DNA from: Lachnospiraceae bacterium | GTDB taxonomy: Bacteria > Bacillota_A > Clostridia > Lachnospirales > Lachnospiraceae | DNA length: 6,851 nucleotides | NCBI GenBank assembly: GCA_024684065.1 | Contig: JAIKXO010000061.1 | Location: forward strand, 1-6,851 | Direction: 5' to 3' | Shown: piece after piece, positions 1-5,382 of the stretch | Numbering within the stretch: position 1 is the stretch's first letter | How the letters are laid out: each line of letters starts with the position of its first letter | Notes under the pieces: model-generated | What the model was told of the DNA's origin: nothing | Database searches by the model: none | The model's input: the letters and a program-made list of their open reading frames with translations, nothing else | Translations under genes and position numbers: made by a program

Positions 1-370
1 CCCTTCCCATGATCAGATAAGCAGCGATCAACAATATCGTGGATGTGCCACCGCTTATCCCCTCAACAGGTGCCTCCACCGAAACCTCATTGTAGATGTA
101 TCCGTTAAAAGATATAGTGTTGATCACAAAGTAGATAATGCCAAACACTGTCATGGGCCAGTATCTTATGGCACTTTCAAAGATTGTAAAGGGTTCATCC
201 CTTGTGATGAGATAAAACAGTGATATGGCAAAGAAAACCACCCCTACCGATACAGAGTATTTCAGGCCGGTGTGCTTCTCCTCTTCCTTATGGATTCCCG
301 CCTTATAGATCAGGCCTGTCATCGCCCACAGCAATATGACAATGATAATATAAACTATCCAGATACTCAT
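1..370 (-). CDS. DMT/EamA-like membrane transporter, N-terminal part (cut by window edge)
   Basis: The first 123 residues are visible; the rest lies beyond the left edge. The protein is strongly hydrophobic, with likely membrane spans near residues 3-20, 38-56, 72-90 and 107-122. The opening span followed by TGLIYKAG, and the conserved-looking stretch around 98-112 (VEAPVEGISGG), resemble drug/metabolite transporter proteins of the EamA type, which normally have ten spans and about 300 residues; the substrate cannot be told. The start is the ATG at 370, which lacks a good Shine-Dalgarno sequence of its own. A 20-codon ORF with a strong site ends one base before this ATG, so translation may be coupled to it. 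Family assignment is by pattern recognition only. Confidence 0.62.
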   Translation of the reverse strand, partial: MSIWIVYIIIVILLWAMTGLIYKAGIHKEEEKHTGLKYSVSVGVVFFAISLFYLITRDEPFTIFESAIRYWPMTVFGIIYFVINTISFNGYIYNEVSVEAPVEGISGGTSTILLIAAYLIMGR

Positions 371-371
371 A

Positions 372-434
372 TTATTGGAGATCCATCTTAGACATATATT
401 TAGTATAATGCGTCTTCTGCTTTACAATCACCAT
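372..434 (-). CDS. 20-codon leader ORF (uORF2) abutting the transporter start
   Basis: This short frame begins MVIVKQK and ends with TAA, with a single T between the stop and the ATG of the transporter gene. It has a good ribosome binding site (AAAGGAAGAG, a few bases before the ATG), far better than that of the transporter. It could be a leader peptide that couples translation, a real small protein, or the second half of a small gene broken by a frameshift: the ORF just upstream in another frame reads smoothly into it. I do not recognise the product. Confidence 0.4.
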   Translation of the reverse strand: MVIVKQKTHYTKYMSKMDLQ

Positions 435-472
435 GTCTCTTCCTTTGTGATCTCTTTTCCTTTATACTGCAT
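428..472 (-). CDS. 14-codon leader ORF (uORF1) overlapping uORF2
   Basis: This frame starts MQYKGKE and ends in TGA at 428-430. Its end overlaps the start of the next short ORF within ATGGTGA, the usual layout of translational coupling. The ribosome binding site (GATGGAAAC) is weak. Joined to uORF2 by a one-base shift it would give a lysine-rich peptide of about 33 residues, so the two may be one small gene with a frameshift. The function is unknown. Confidence 0.28.
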   Translation of the reverse strand: MQYKGKEITKEETW

Positions 473-509
473 ATGTTTCCATCATTCCGGTCTGAATTTC
501 GCGCAATTT

Positions 510-518
510 ATTATACCA
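510..518 (-). promoter_or_regulatory. Extended -10 promoter for the leader ORFs and transporter
   Basis: On the minus strand the sequence reads TGGTATAAT: a perfect -10 hexamer at 510-515 preceded by the TG of an extended -10. No convincing -35 is present at 16-18 bp, which fits extended -10 promoters. The predicted start near 503 leaves a leader of about 130 nt before the transporter ATG, holding two short ORFs. Confidence 0.5.
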
Positions 519-550
519 TAACAAGACGTATTAATCGAACACTACCCGTG

Positions 551-884
551 TTAGGATGTCCCAACCGCCGCACGTTCCATTTTGTTCCAAAGCACGGAAA
601 GTCCGATCGATGCCGCTGTTATGATAAGTGCTACCGGGATCACGACTTCCAGACTGATCAATTCCGATCCTATGATCATCATGAATAAGAAACCATATAT
701 TATAAGCAGCCATTGGATGACATAGATCGTAGTCAGGTTAACGCTGCAATATATGATAAACCGACCGATCGTTGTATGCTCCCTTCCGTGAAAAACTAGG
801 TATGACAAGGCCAGGGCGATCAGGACAACAGACAGGGTAAACAGGAAAGAGTACATATCTTGCTTATAATAGATCCCCCCCCAC
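551..884 (-). pseudogene. 3' fragment of a multi-span membrane protein gene (acyltransferase-like?), split by the IS
   Basis: The frame from 856 to 551 starts MYSFLF and encodes about three membrane spans ending in a short basic tail. It stays open upstream of that ATG to the edge of the insertion sequence. If the element and one copy of the 7-bp duplication are removed, the same frame continues through 2915-2964 until a TAA at 2965-2967. No ribosome binding site precedes the ATG at 856, so this is better read as the C-terminal end of an interrupted gene than as a 101-aa gene. The stretch TTIYVIQWLLI resembles the late membrane region of acyltransferase-type (acyltransferase_3 or DUF1624-like) proteins, but that is a weak similarity from memory. 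The N-terminal half is missing even in the reconstructed sequence, so the gene had probably already decayed. Confidence 0.5.
878..884. repeat. Target site duplication, left copy
   Basis: CCCCCAC lies immediately outside the left inverted repeat and is repeated exactly outside the right one, as expected of a 7-bp staggered target cut. Confidence 0.75.
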
Positions 885-919
885 AGACCGTCCGAAAACC
901 TTGATTTTTGGAGGTCTGT
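883..919. other. Strong hairpin formed by the left IS end
   Basis: ACAGACC (883-889) pairs with GGTCTGT (913-919). After a one-base bulge, eight more pairs including one G-T form around a 6-nt loop at 899-904. The structure covers the whole left terminal repeat. The right end forms at best a short imperfect hairpin. It could shield the transposase from outside transcription or mark the end for the transposase; it has no T-tract, so it is not a standard terminator. Confidence 0.5.
885..900 (+). repeat. Left terminal inverted repeat of the IS
   Basis: AGACCGTCCGAAAACC; it matches the reverse complement of 2892-2907 except at one base (C versus T at position 5). Confidence 0.85.
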
Positions 920-972
920 AGCATATTATTTCATCAAAAATGCCAGATATATTTCTCTAAAAAATTTCTGAT

Positions 973-991
973 CTTAACAACTGAATAAAGT
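973..991 (+). repeat. Left subterminal inverted repeat of the IS
   Basis: CTTAACAACTGAATAAAGT matches the reverse complement of 2801-2819 at 18 of 19 positions. Both copies start exactly 88 bp inside their ends, while the sequence between terminal and subterminal repeats is not conserved between the two ends. It is therefore likely a transposase-binding site. Confidence 0.7.
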
Positions 992-1009
992 ACATATATT
1001 GATAGACTA

Positions 1010-2722
1010 TCAGGAACCCACTGCCATCAATTCCATCATTTTATCAAAGCCAAGCAGGTTTTTTGCCCGCTTTATGTTGTATCCCAAACACATGAGTGCA
1101 AATTCCCCTGTCACTTTTTTCATGCCTTTTAACAGGAAGTAGGTGAATCCCATGGCTCTCTTTATTGTTCCAAACGGATGCTCTGACAGGCACATCCTCT
1201 CTGCCGTTTTTTCCCGGTCTGGCTTTAGAAAGAATTTCACGACTTTCTTCTTTTCAAAATGATATTTCCCTTTTGTTCCCTTATTTTTCCCCGGAGTCTT
1301 TTCTTCAGCTTTCAGCCAGTCTTTGCAAGGCTTCTCCAAACAATCCTTCGTAAAATCTATCTCTTTCCACTCGTTTTTGCCCTTATAACATTTGTTTCGG
1401 TTGGGGCAATGACGGCAGGCATTCTTGTTTGCATATCTTATGTTTCCATTTTTCTTCACGCATTTCTGCCGTAAAATTTCGCCATTCGGACAATAAACCA
1501 AGTTGCGTTCAGGATCCCTGACAAAGTAGCCTTCCACTGCCCTCGCCTGCATCTCCTCAGGTGATCCGTATATAGATGCTGCTCCATCATCTGCTCCGGG
1601 CCCATCGCTTACTTTCCTTCTGACTTCAACCACTTCCATGTCAGATATGACATCCTTATAAGCTTCCGGGATCATCCCTGCGTGAAGGGCTTTCTTTAAT
1701 TCCTCAGGATTGGTGCTGCCCAAATCCGCATCCGCTTCCTGATAGTCTATTTCAATCTCATACCCATCTTTACCCTCGTCTGTGATCACATGGGGAATGA
1801 TGCCGTCTTCAAGGCATTTCACCATGTCTTCCTCGTTCTCATAGCCCCTGTCAGCAACAGTCTCAATAATCCCTTCTGATTCTTCCTTGACTGTTTTAAT
1901 CGTAGAGCCAAGCAGCCCATGATCCGTCACCTGATTTGTCATCTGAAAATCCCGGATCAGATGCGTGTTGGAATCAACTGCTGTCTGAGGATTATATGCA
2001 ACAATAAAGCTGTTCTTGCTCTTCATCAGCTTTGCGTCTGCATCCGTAATCGACATCTGCGACTGCCCGCTTTCCTCCATGATTTTCTGATAACCCTCAT
2101 ATTTTTCGAGTCTTTCACGCGCTTCTTTGAGCCTTTCTTCAATCAACTCCCTTGTGAGACTTTCAGGGGCCTCTTCAAGATCGTCCTGTTTATCAGCGTC
2201 ATCGAGGATCCTTAAATATTCTTCGATATGGCCGTTCAGCCATTTGATCCTGTCGTCTAGCTTGTTCTTGGTAAAGTTGTTATCTTTGGAGTTGCATGCT
2301 GTAAATTTGCTGCCGTCAATTGATGTGAATCCCCACTCTACAGCTCCTGAGATTCTTTTATTAAACTCGCGAAAGATCTTCTTCAGACTGTCTATATTAT
2401 CTTTGCGGAAATCAGATATTGTCCTAAAATCAGGCTCAACGCCGCCAAGCATCCACTTGACTTCGACGTTTACCTTACAGCTTTTTTCAAGTTTTCTCGA
2501 AGACTTTATTCCGTTATCGCTTCCATAAATATAGAGCTTATATAGACTTCGCGGGTCATACGGCGGCCTGCCCTCTGAAGCCAGTTCCCTCACGCCATAC
2601 TCTGACATGTCCAAACTGTCCACAAAGGCGTCAATAAGCCTTGCCGTGCTTTCCGGATCAACCATAGAATCCCATGTTGTCATCATCATTTGATTGCGGT
2701 CAAACGCCTCAATATAATGCAT
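1010..2722 (-). CDS. IS1182-family-like DDE transposase
   Basis: This 570-aa protein catalyses excision and insertion of the surrounding element. The N-terminal part (about 8-115) resembles the DUF772 transposase domain, with GRPPYDPRSLYKLYIYG and the VEPDFRTISDFRK motif. A DDE nuclease core follows: candidate catalytic residues are D136 in IDGSKF, D291 in VADRGY and E514 in SEHPFGTIKR. A second Asp (D250 in QTAVDS) lies in another typical motif. A charged, probably coiled insert spans about 155-220. A cysteine-rich segment (C411, C421, C436, C439, C445) suggests a metal-binding knuckle. The length fits IS1182-type transposases. The ATG at 2722 follows GAGGTG at a spacing of 7. No internal stop or frameshift is seen. 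Confidence 0.93.
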   Translation of the reverse strand: MHYIEAFDRNQMMMTTWDSMVDPESTARLIDAFVDSLDMSEYGVRELASEGRPPYDPRSLYKLYIYGSDNGIKSSRKLEKSCKVNVEVKWMLGGVEPDFRTISDFRKDNIDSLKKIFREFNKRISGAVEWGFTSIDGSKFTACNSKDNNFTKNKLDDRIKWLNGHIEEYLRILDDADKQDDLEEAPESLTRELIEERLKEARERLEKYEGYQKIMEESGQSQMSITDADAKLMKSKNSFIVAYNPQTAVDSNTHLIRDFQMTNQVTDHGLLGSTIKTVKEESEGIIETVADRGYENEEDMVKCLEDGIIPHVITDEGKDGYEIEIDYQEADADLGSTNPEELKKALHAGMIPEAYKDVISDMEVVEVRRKVSDGPGADDGAASIYGSPEEMQARAVEGYFVRDPERNLVYCPNGEILRQKCVKKNGNIRYANKNACRHCPNRNKCYKGKNEWKEIDFTKDCLEKPCKDWLKAEEKTPGKNKGTKGKYHFEKKKVVKFFLKPDREKTAERMCLSEHPFGTIKRAMGFTYFLLKGMKKVTGEFALMCLGYNIKRAKNLLGFDKMMELMAVGS

Positions 2723-2760
2723 CTGAAGTCACCTCAAAATGTAGTATTTTCGACACTTTT

Positions 2761-2790
2761 ATTATACTCCATCTATGAGCTTCAAACCAA
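2761..2790 (-). promoter_or_regulatory. Transposase promoter
   Basis: A perfect TATAAT at 2761-2766 and a partial -35 (TTGGTT at 2785-2790) are separated by 18 bp, about 40 bp upstream of the transposase ATG and inside the element. The -35 is only a half match. Confidence 0.5.
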
Positions 2791-2800
2791 ATTTTTATGA

Positions 2801-2819
2801 ACTTTATTCAGTTGTCAAG
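2801..2819 (-). repeat. Right subterminal inverted repeat of the IS
   Basis: The minus strand reads CTTGACAACTGAATAAAGT, one base different from the left copy at 973-991, and ends 88 bp from the right terminus. It lies just upstream of the transposase -35, so binding of transposase here could repress its own gene (inference). Confidence 0.7.
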
Positions 2820-2891
2820 GTACGCATTATAATATGTAAATCATCCAGAATCTTTTTTGGTATCGGCCAAATTTTATTTCAGTTCAGACCG

Positions 2892-2907
2892 GGTTTTCGG
2901 ACAGTCT
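2892..2907 (-). repeat. Right terminal inverted repeat of the IS
   Basis: The minus strand reads AGACTGTCCGAAAACC, 15 of 16 identical to the left end. Confidence 0.85.
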
Positions 2908-2914
2908 CCCCCAC
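2908..2914. repeat. Target site duplication, right copy
   Basis: CCCCCAC follows the right end directly and matches 878-884. The flank at 2915-3028 holds the short upstream remnant of the split membrane-protein frame (to 2964), then AT-rich sequence without a recognisable gene up to the stop of the GTPase gene. Confidence 0.75.
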
Positions 2915-3028
2915 CCTTGAAGGGCCAAAATAAATGATAATTCCCGACATACTACGAGTATTACTTATGGTGTCCCTAAAACGGATTGAAACTGTGTTGT
3001 TTATCTATAAAGTTCACGTTTATTTGAA

Positions 3029-4177
3029 TTATAGCTTCTTATTCTCATTGCAAATTGTTAATTGTTCTTTGAACAGTTCCTTTATTTTCTTTTTACCTTC
3101 ATCTGTCTCGAAATCCGCTGTTGACATCTCCCCCTTAAATACAGCGCACATAATAAGAATATATGTTTCGCCAAGAGCAGTGGTCAGAATACCGGCTGTT
3201 GCGCTTGATATAGCGCCTCCAGCCGCAAACCCGGCTCCGGGTATAAGCTTTAATAAATTGGCCACAACAGTTTTTCCTAAAACAGTTGCTCCGCTTGCCC
3301 CTATTGTAGCAGAAATAAACCCTGTAATTACACTTTTACTTACGTCAAACCCAAAAATAGCCGTTATTGAGGCTATCATAGCGACTTGGGTGGGTATCAG
3401 CATCGCACAGTCGGTTAGCGGTATGGGAACTAAGCACTCCCCTATTGCCGCTGCCGTCGCCGTGGCCACCGCCGCCTGTGCGTAACGCTTTTTTTCATCA
3501 AGTGATGCTATTTGAACATTTTGAAGAGTGTCCTGTAACTCATCCGGCAAAGCTTCTGACATAACCCGAATAAGCAGGTCCAAGCCATAGGCTTTAGCAA
3601 TGTACTCATCGTTAATCTCATAATCCTCAGCTAAAACCGGAACTACCTGAACAACATCCAGATTTTGGTCCAAAATATACTTTCTTAACTCATCTGCTTT
3701 CTTTTTGGAGAACGCTTGAGTCAATATAATTATAACCGGCACCTGAGTTATTTGATTTTCTTTCGCGAAATCTCTAAGCCAGTCTATCTCTTCCTGCTCT
3801 ATTCTATTGGATGCAGTATTAATGCAATACCAGATACAATGAATAGCCTTATTAACGTCCTTAGTTGCAATTCCTTCTTTTATTGTATTCAGAACCTCCT
3901 GTTTTACTTCCTTTTGTGCATCCTTTCCAAGCTCAAATCCCCGGGTATCATATATAGCCAATGGAAAATCCTTCTTGGTAAGCTTCCTCATATGAGTAGT
4001 CACGGGTTTTCCCATCCCTGTTTCCGCAAGTTTTTCTCTGAACACACTGTTAATAAGAGTGCTCTTGCCCACTCCGGTCTTTCCCGCAACTATTACATTA
4101 AGATTTTTAAGATTTCGTATTTTTTCGCTAATAGTCTTAATACATTCATTAGCAACTTTGTCAGTATCAATAGTCAT
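3029..4177 (-). CDS. P-loop GTPase with C-terminal DUF697-like membrane domain
   Basis: An Era/MMR_HSR1-type GTPase domain occupies roughly the first half and a hydrophobic, Ala/Gly-rich DUF697-like region (about residues 232-347) the second. With numbering from this start, the visible nucleotide-binding motifs are G1 GKTGVGKS (32-39), a Thr pair in PVTTHM for G2 (60-61), and G3 DTRG (77-80). The G4 position reads LTQAFS (152-157) instead of the usual N/TKxD. DUF697 proteins are thought to act at membranes; the precise role is unknown. The start was set at the ATG at 4177: an earlier in-frame ATG at 4186 touches GGAGG with no spacing, while 4177 lies 9 nt behind it. The gene overlaps the upstream small membrane-protein gene by 11 nt, so the two are probably translationally coupled and may work together. 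The charged C-terminus (about 355-382) is likely cytoplasmic. Confidence 0.85.
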   Translation of the reverse strand: MTIDTDKVANECIKTISEKIRNLKNLNVIVAGKTGVGKSTLINSVFREKLAETGMGKPVTTHMRKLTKKDFPLAIYDTRGFELGKDAQKEVKQEVLNTIKEGIATKDVNKAIHCIWYCINTASNRIEQEEIDWLRDFAKENQITQVPVIIILTQAFSKKKADELRKYILDQNLDVVQVVPVLAEDYEINDEYIAKAYGLDLLIRVMSEALPDELQDTLQNVQIASLDEKKRYAQAAVATATAAAIGECLVPIPLTDCAMLIPTQVAMIASITAIFGFDVSKSVITGFISATIGASGATVLGKTVVANLLKLIPGAGFAAGGAISSATAGILTTALGETYILIMCAVFKGEMSTADFETDEGKKKIKELFKEQLTICNENKKL

Positions 4178-4364
4178 TAGCTTCATCCTCCGTTTTTCTG
4201 ACTATTTCAGGTCCGTTATTAGCAAATTCTTTCTCTGTAACTATAGATGATGATTTATATGCTTTCCGAGTAATTTCCCTGATAAAGATAGGAATAATAA
4301 TTGCCCCGGCAACTACAAGCACTAACCCAACAACGATCTGTTTTGTTTCGCAATCATTCCTCAT
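4167..4364 (-). CDS. Small single-span membrane protein (65 aa), coupled to the GTPase
   Basis: One clear membrane span (about residues 8-28, IVVGLVLVVAGAIIIPIF) sits after a short polar N-terminus and is followed by a basic stretch and a Glu/Lys-rich soluble tail, suggesting a cytoplasmic C-terminus. The ATG at 4364 is chosen: a GTG at 4376 would also open the frame but lies inside the near-perfect Shine-Dalgarno AGGAGGTGGAT, which is well spaced for 4364. The stop overlaps the GTPase start. No family is recognised. The gene order suggests a membrane partner or anchor for the GTPase (inference). Confidence 0.7.
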   Translation of the reverse strand: MRNDCETKQIVVGLVLVVAGAIIIPIFIREITRKAYKSSSIVTEKEFANNGPEIVRKTEDEANDY

Positions 4365-4419
4365 TGAAAAATCCACCTCCTCATATTTTGAATCCTACCG
4401 TAACATTTCAGCAACATTT

Positions 4420-4425
4420 ATTATA
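4420..4425 (-). promoter_or_regulatory. Possible -10 box for the small membrane protein and GTPase genes
   Basis: A perfect TATAAT on the minus strand lies about 55 bp upstream of the 65-aa gene's ATG. No convincing -35 is seen at 16-18 bp, so activity is uncertain. The rest of the 280-bp gap to the next gene holds the hairpins listed separately and AT-rich sequence in which I see no gene. Confidence 0.3.
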
Positions 4426-4560
4426 GAGCTTTCTTTCGAACATGGTGATTTTTATAATTTAAGTATCTGCTTCATCTTACGATGGATGTCTGGTCATATT
4501 AACCTTTCTAAGTATAACATAGGACAAAAAGTAGTTCATTATTTAAAAAGCAGAACAACA

Positions 4561-4628
4561 ACTAAAAAAGTAAGAGAAAGGCACCGATGCCTATTTTGAG
4601 ACACGGATATCGCTTACTGTAAATATCC
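4561..4628 (-). terminator. Possible double-hairpin terminator after the 73-aa membrane protein gene
   Basis: Downstream of the 73-aa gene on the minus strand, GGATAT and ATATCC (arms at 4605-4610 and 4623-4628) can form one stem. A second compact hairpin, AGGCA-TCGG-TGCCT (4579-4592), is followed by a T-rich run ending in TTTTTT. Stems are short (5-6 bp), so termination is likely partial. Confidence 0.35.
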
Positions 4629-4645
4629 CACTGCATGATTATCAT

Positions 4646-4867
4646 TTACAAGCATTTTTCGTCTGTATTTTCTTTTCTGCAGGTAGTACTGCTTTCCACA
4701 CTCTCTCTGGCATTATCTTCATTTTCCTTTAAAATTGCGTCAACCACCTTATAATGGGTTATTTTTCTCTTCAGCTTCCATGTAAGTATAATAACAGCAC
4801 CTACCAAAACCGGATTTACTACTTCCAGAGCCCCGATCAATATTTTTCCTTTTAATTTTCCAAACAT
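4646..4867 (-). CDS. Small single-span membrane protein (73 aa)
   Basis: A short basic N-terminus (MFGKLKGK) precedes one membrane span at about residues 12-29, followed by WKLKRK and an acidic-polar C-terminal tail with Cys at 62 and 72. The positive-inside rule gives no clear topology because both flanks are basic. A ribosome binding site (AGAGGGAGA) lies at suitable distance before the ATG. The gene starts 41 nt after the stop of the EF-hand/poly-acidic gene, so the two are very likely cotranscribed. It resembles the 65-aa protein in layout (one N-terminal span, charged tail) but not clearly in sequence. No family is recognised. Confidence 0.65.
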   Translation of the reverse strand: MFGKLKGKILIGALEVVNPVLVGAVIILTWKLKRKITHYKVVDAILKENEDNARESVESSTTCRKENTDEKCL

Positions 4868-4908
4868 AGTTTCTCCCTCTTATTACTGAACCCCATCCTT
4901 ATTCCTGT

Positions 4909-5184
4909 TTAGAAATAATCATCTTCGTCCGGATCTTCGTCGTCATCGTAGTCTTCGTCATCATCATCATCATCGTCCTCGTCATCATCGTCGTAATCCT
5001 CATCCAGATCATCGTCATCAAGATCCAGATCGTCGTCAAGATCCGGGTCATCGTCCTCGTCATCATCCTTCAGAAAAGAATTCATGAATTCATATTCCAT
5101 CGCCTTTTCATAAAAATCAAGCCTTCCGTCTCTGTTTAAATCGAATAATCCGCCCGTAGGGCCAAACCTGTAGTCTCTTGACAT
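4909..5184 (-). CDS. EF-hand protein with long Asp/Glu tail (91 aa)
   Basis: Residues 15-26 (DLNRDGRLDFYE) match the canonical 12-residue EF-hand calcium loop: D15, N17, D19, G20, L22, D23 and E26 sit at loop positions 1, 3, 5, 6, 8, 9 and 12. Residues 27-39 would be the exit helix. From residue 40 on, 42 of 52 residues are Asp or Glu. There is no signal peptide or membrane span, so the protein is presumably cytoplasmic. The ATG is backed by an excellent site (AAGGAGG, 7 nt spacing). Possible roles are divalent cation binding, buffering, or mimicry of nucleic acid charge; none can be shown from sequence. I recall short EF-hand proteins with acidic tails in other Firmicutes, without known function. 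It is the first gene of the run that includes the two small membrane proteins and the GTPase. Confidence 0.78.
   Translation of the reverse strand: MSRDYRFGPTGGLFDLNRDGRLDFYEKAMEYEFMNSFLKDDDEDDDPDLDDDLDLDDDDLDEDYDDDDEDDDDDDDEDYDDDEDPDEDDYF
4912..5065. repeat. Low-complexity Asp/Glu codon tract
   Basis: GAT/GAC/GAA codons appear on the plus strand as runs of TCATCG/TCATCA triplets coding the acidic tail. Such a tract can change in length by slippage in whole codons without breaking the frame. Confidence 0.6.
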
Positions 5185-5186
5185 AA

Positions 5187-5200
5187 CTGCTCCTCCTTAA
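5187..5200 (-). repeat. Duplicated ribosome-binding segment, copy A (functional)
   Basis: The minus strand reads TTAAGGAGGAGCAG, the site that serves the EF-hand gene. It is repeated exactly at 5270-5283. A further shared 9-mer (ATAATGATC) lies just upstream in both copies, at 5207-5215 and 5300-5308. Confidence 0.65.
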
Positions 5201-5224
5201 CTTTAAGATCATTATTGATTATCA

Positions 5225-5270
5225 CGAATTAAAAGGGGACTGCCGAATTATCAAATGAACCGCAGCCCCC
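5225..5270 (-). terminator. Terminator-like hairpin in the EF-hand gene leader
   Basis: On the minus strand GGGGGCTGC (5262-5270) pairs with GCAGTCCCC (5235-5243), eight Watson-Crick pairs and one G-T around an 18-nt loop, followed by TTTTAATT. It lies between the two copies of the ribosome-binding segment. It could be a second terminator behind the alpha-CTD gene or, if the promoter at 5304 is real, an attenuator in the EF-hand gene leader. Confidence 0.55.
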
Positions 5271-5283
5271 TGCTCCTCCTTAA
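5270..5283 (-). repeat. Duplicated ribosome-binding segment, copy B (no start codon behind it)
   Basis: This copy is identical to 5187-5200 but runs directly into the hairpin, with no ATG, GTG or TTG at a usable distance that opens a frame. It looks like the remnant of a leader duplication with an offset of 83 bp. Confidence 0.6.
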
Positions 5284-5303
5284 ATCTCCTTAGTTATAGG
5301 ATC

Positions 5304-5332
5304 ATTATAAACATTCATGTTATCAATTGCAG
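5304..5332 (-). promoter_or_regulatory. Possible promoter upstream of the EF-hand gene
   Basis: TATAAT at 5304-5309 and a half-matching -35 (CTGCAA at 5327-5332) are 17 bp apart. The transcript would begin just before ribosome-binding copy B and the hairpin. Confidence 0.4.
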
Positions 5333-5344
5333 TTGGCAGCCGGT

Positions 5345-5377
5345 ATTAAAATAAAAATGGCGGGCAAAGCTCTGCCG
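5345..5377 (-). terminator. Intrinsic terminator of the Lrp/alpha-CTD operon
   Basis: A few bases after the alpha-CTD stop codon, CGGCA and TGCC (with a one-base bulge before the closing G) form a short stem, followed by ATTTTTATTTT. The position fits an operon end; the stem is short. Confidence 0.45.
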
Positions 5378-5382
5378 TCACC

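Larger units (their letters stand above)
885..2907 (-). mobile_element. Complete IS1182-like insertion sequence (about 2.02 kb)
   Basis: The element is bounded by inverted repeats at 885-900 and 2892-2907 that match at 15 of 16 positions (AGACYGTCCGAAAACC), with the duplicated target CCCCCAC on both outer sides. It carries one intact 570-aa transposase gene with its own promoter and ribosome binding site. The non-coding ends are 125 bp (left) and 185 bp (right). Each has a further 19-bp repeat, inverted relative to its partner (18/19), exactly 88 bp inside the end. Intact ends, an exact duplication and an unbroken transposase point to a fairly recent and probably active insertion. Family placement rests on the transposase. 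Confidence 0.9.

Noticed and set aside
371..503. Riboswitch in the transporter leader
   Set aside because: No conserved riboswitch core or terminator hairpin could be recognised; the leader is better explained by short ORFs.
1919..2528. Plus-strand ORFs of 98 and 133 codons inside the IS
   Set aside because: They are antisense to the transposase and show no domain pattern or start signals.
2968..2993. CRISPR-repeat-like end (GGATTGAAAC) on the plus strand
   Set aside because: GGATTGAAAC resembles the 3' end of many type I/III repeats, but there is no second copy and no spacer pattern nearby, so chance is the simplest explanation.
2934..3485. 183-codon plus-strand ORF
   Set aside because: Most of it is antisense to the GTPase gene, whose frame shows real motifs, and it has no ribosome binding site; it is a shadow frame.
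4167..4376. GTG start at 4376 for the small membrane protein
   Set aside because: The GTG is part of the Shine-Dalgarno sequence itself; the ATG at 4364 has correct spacing.
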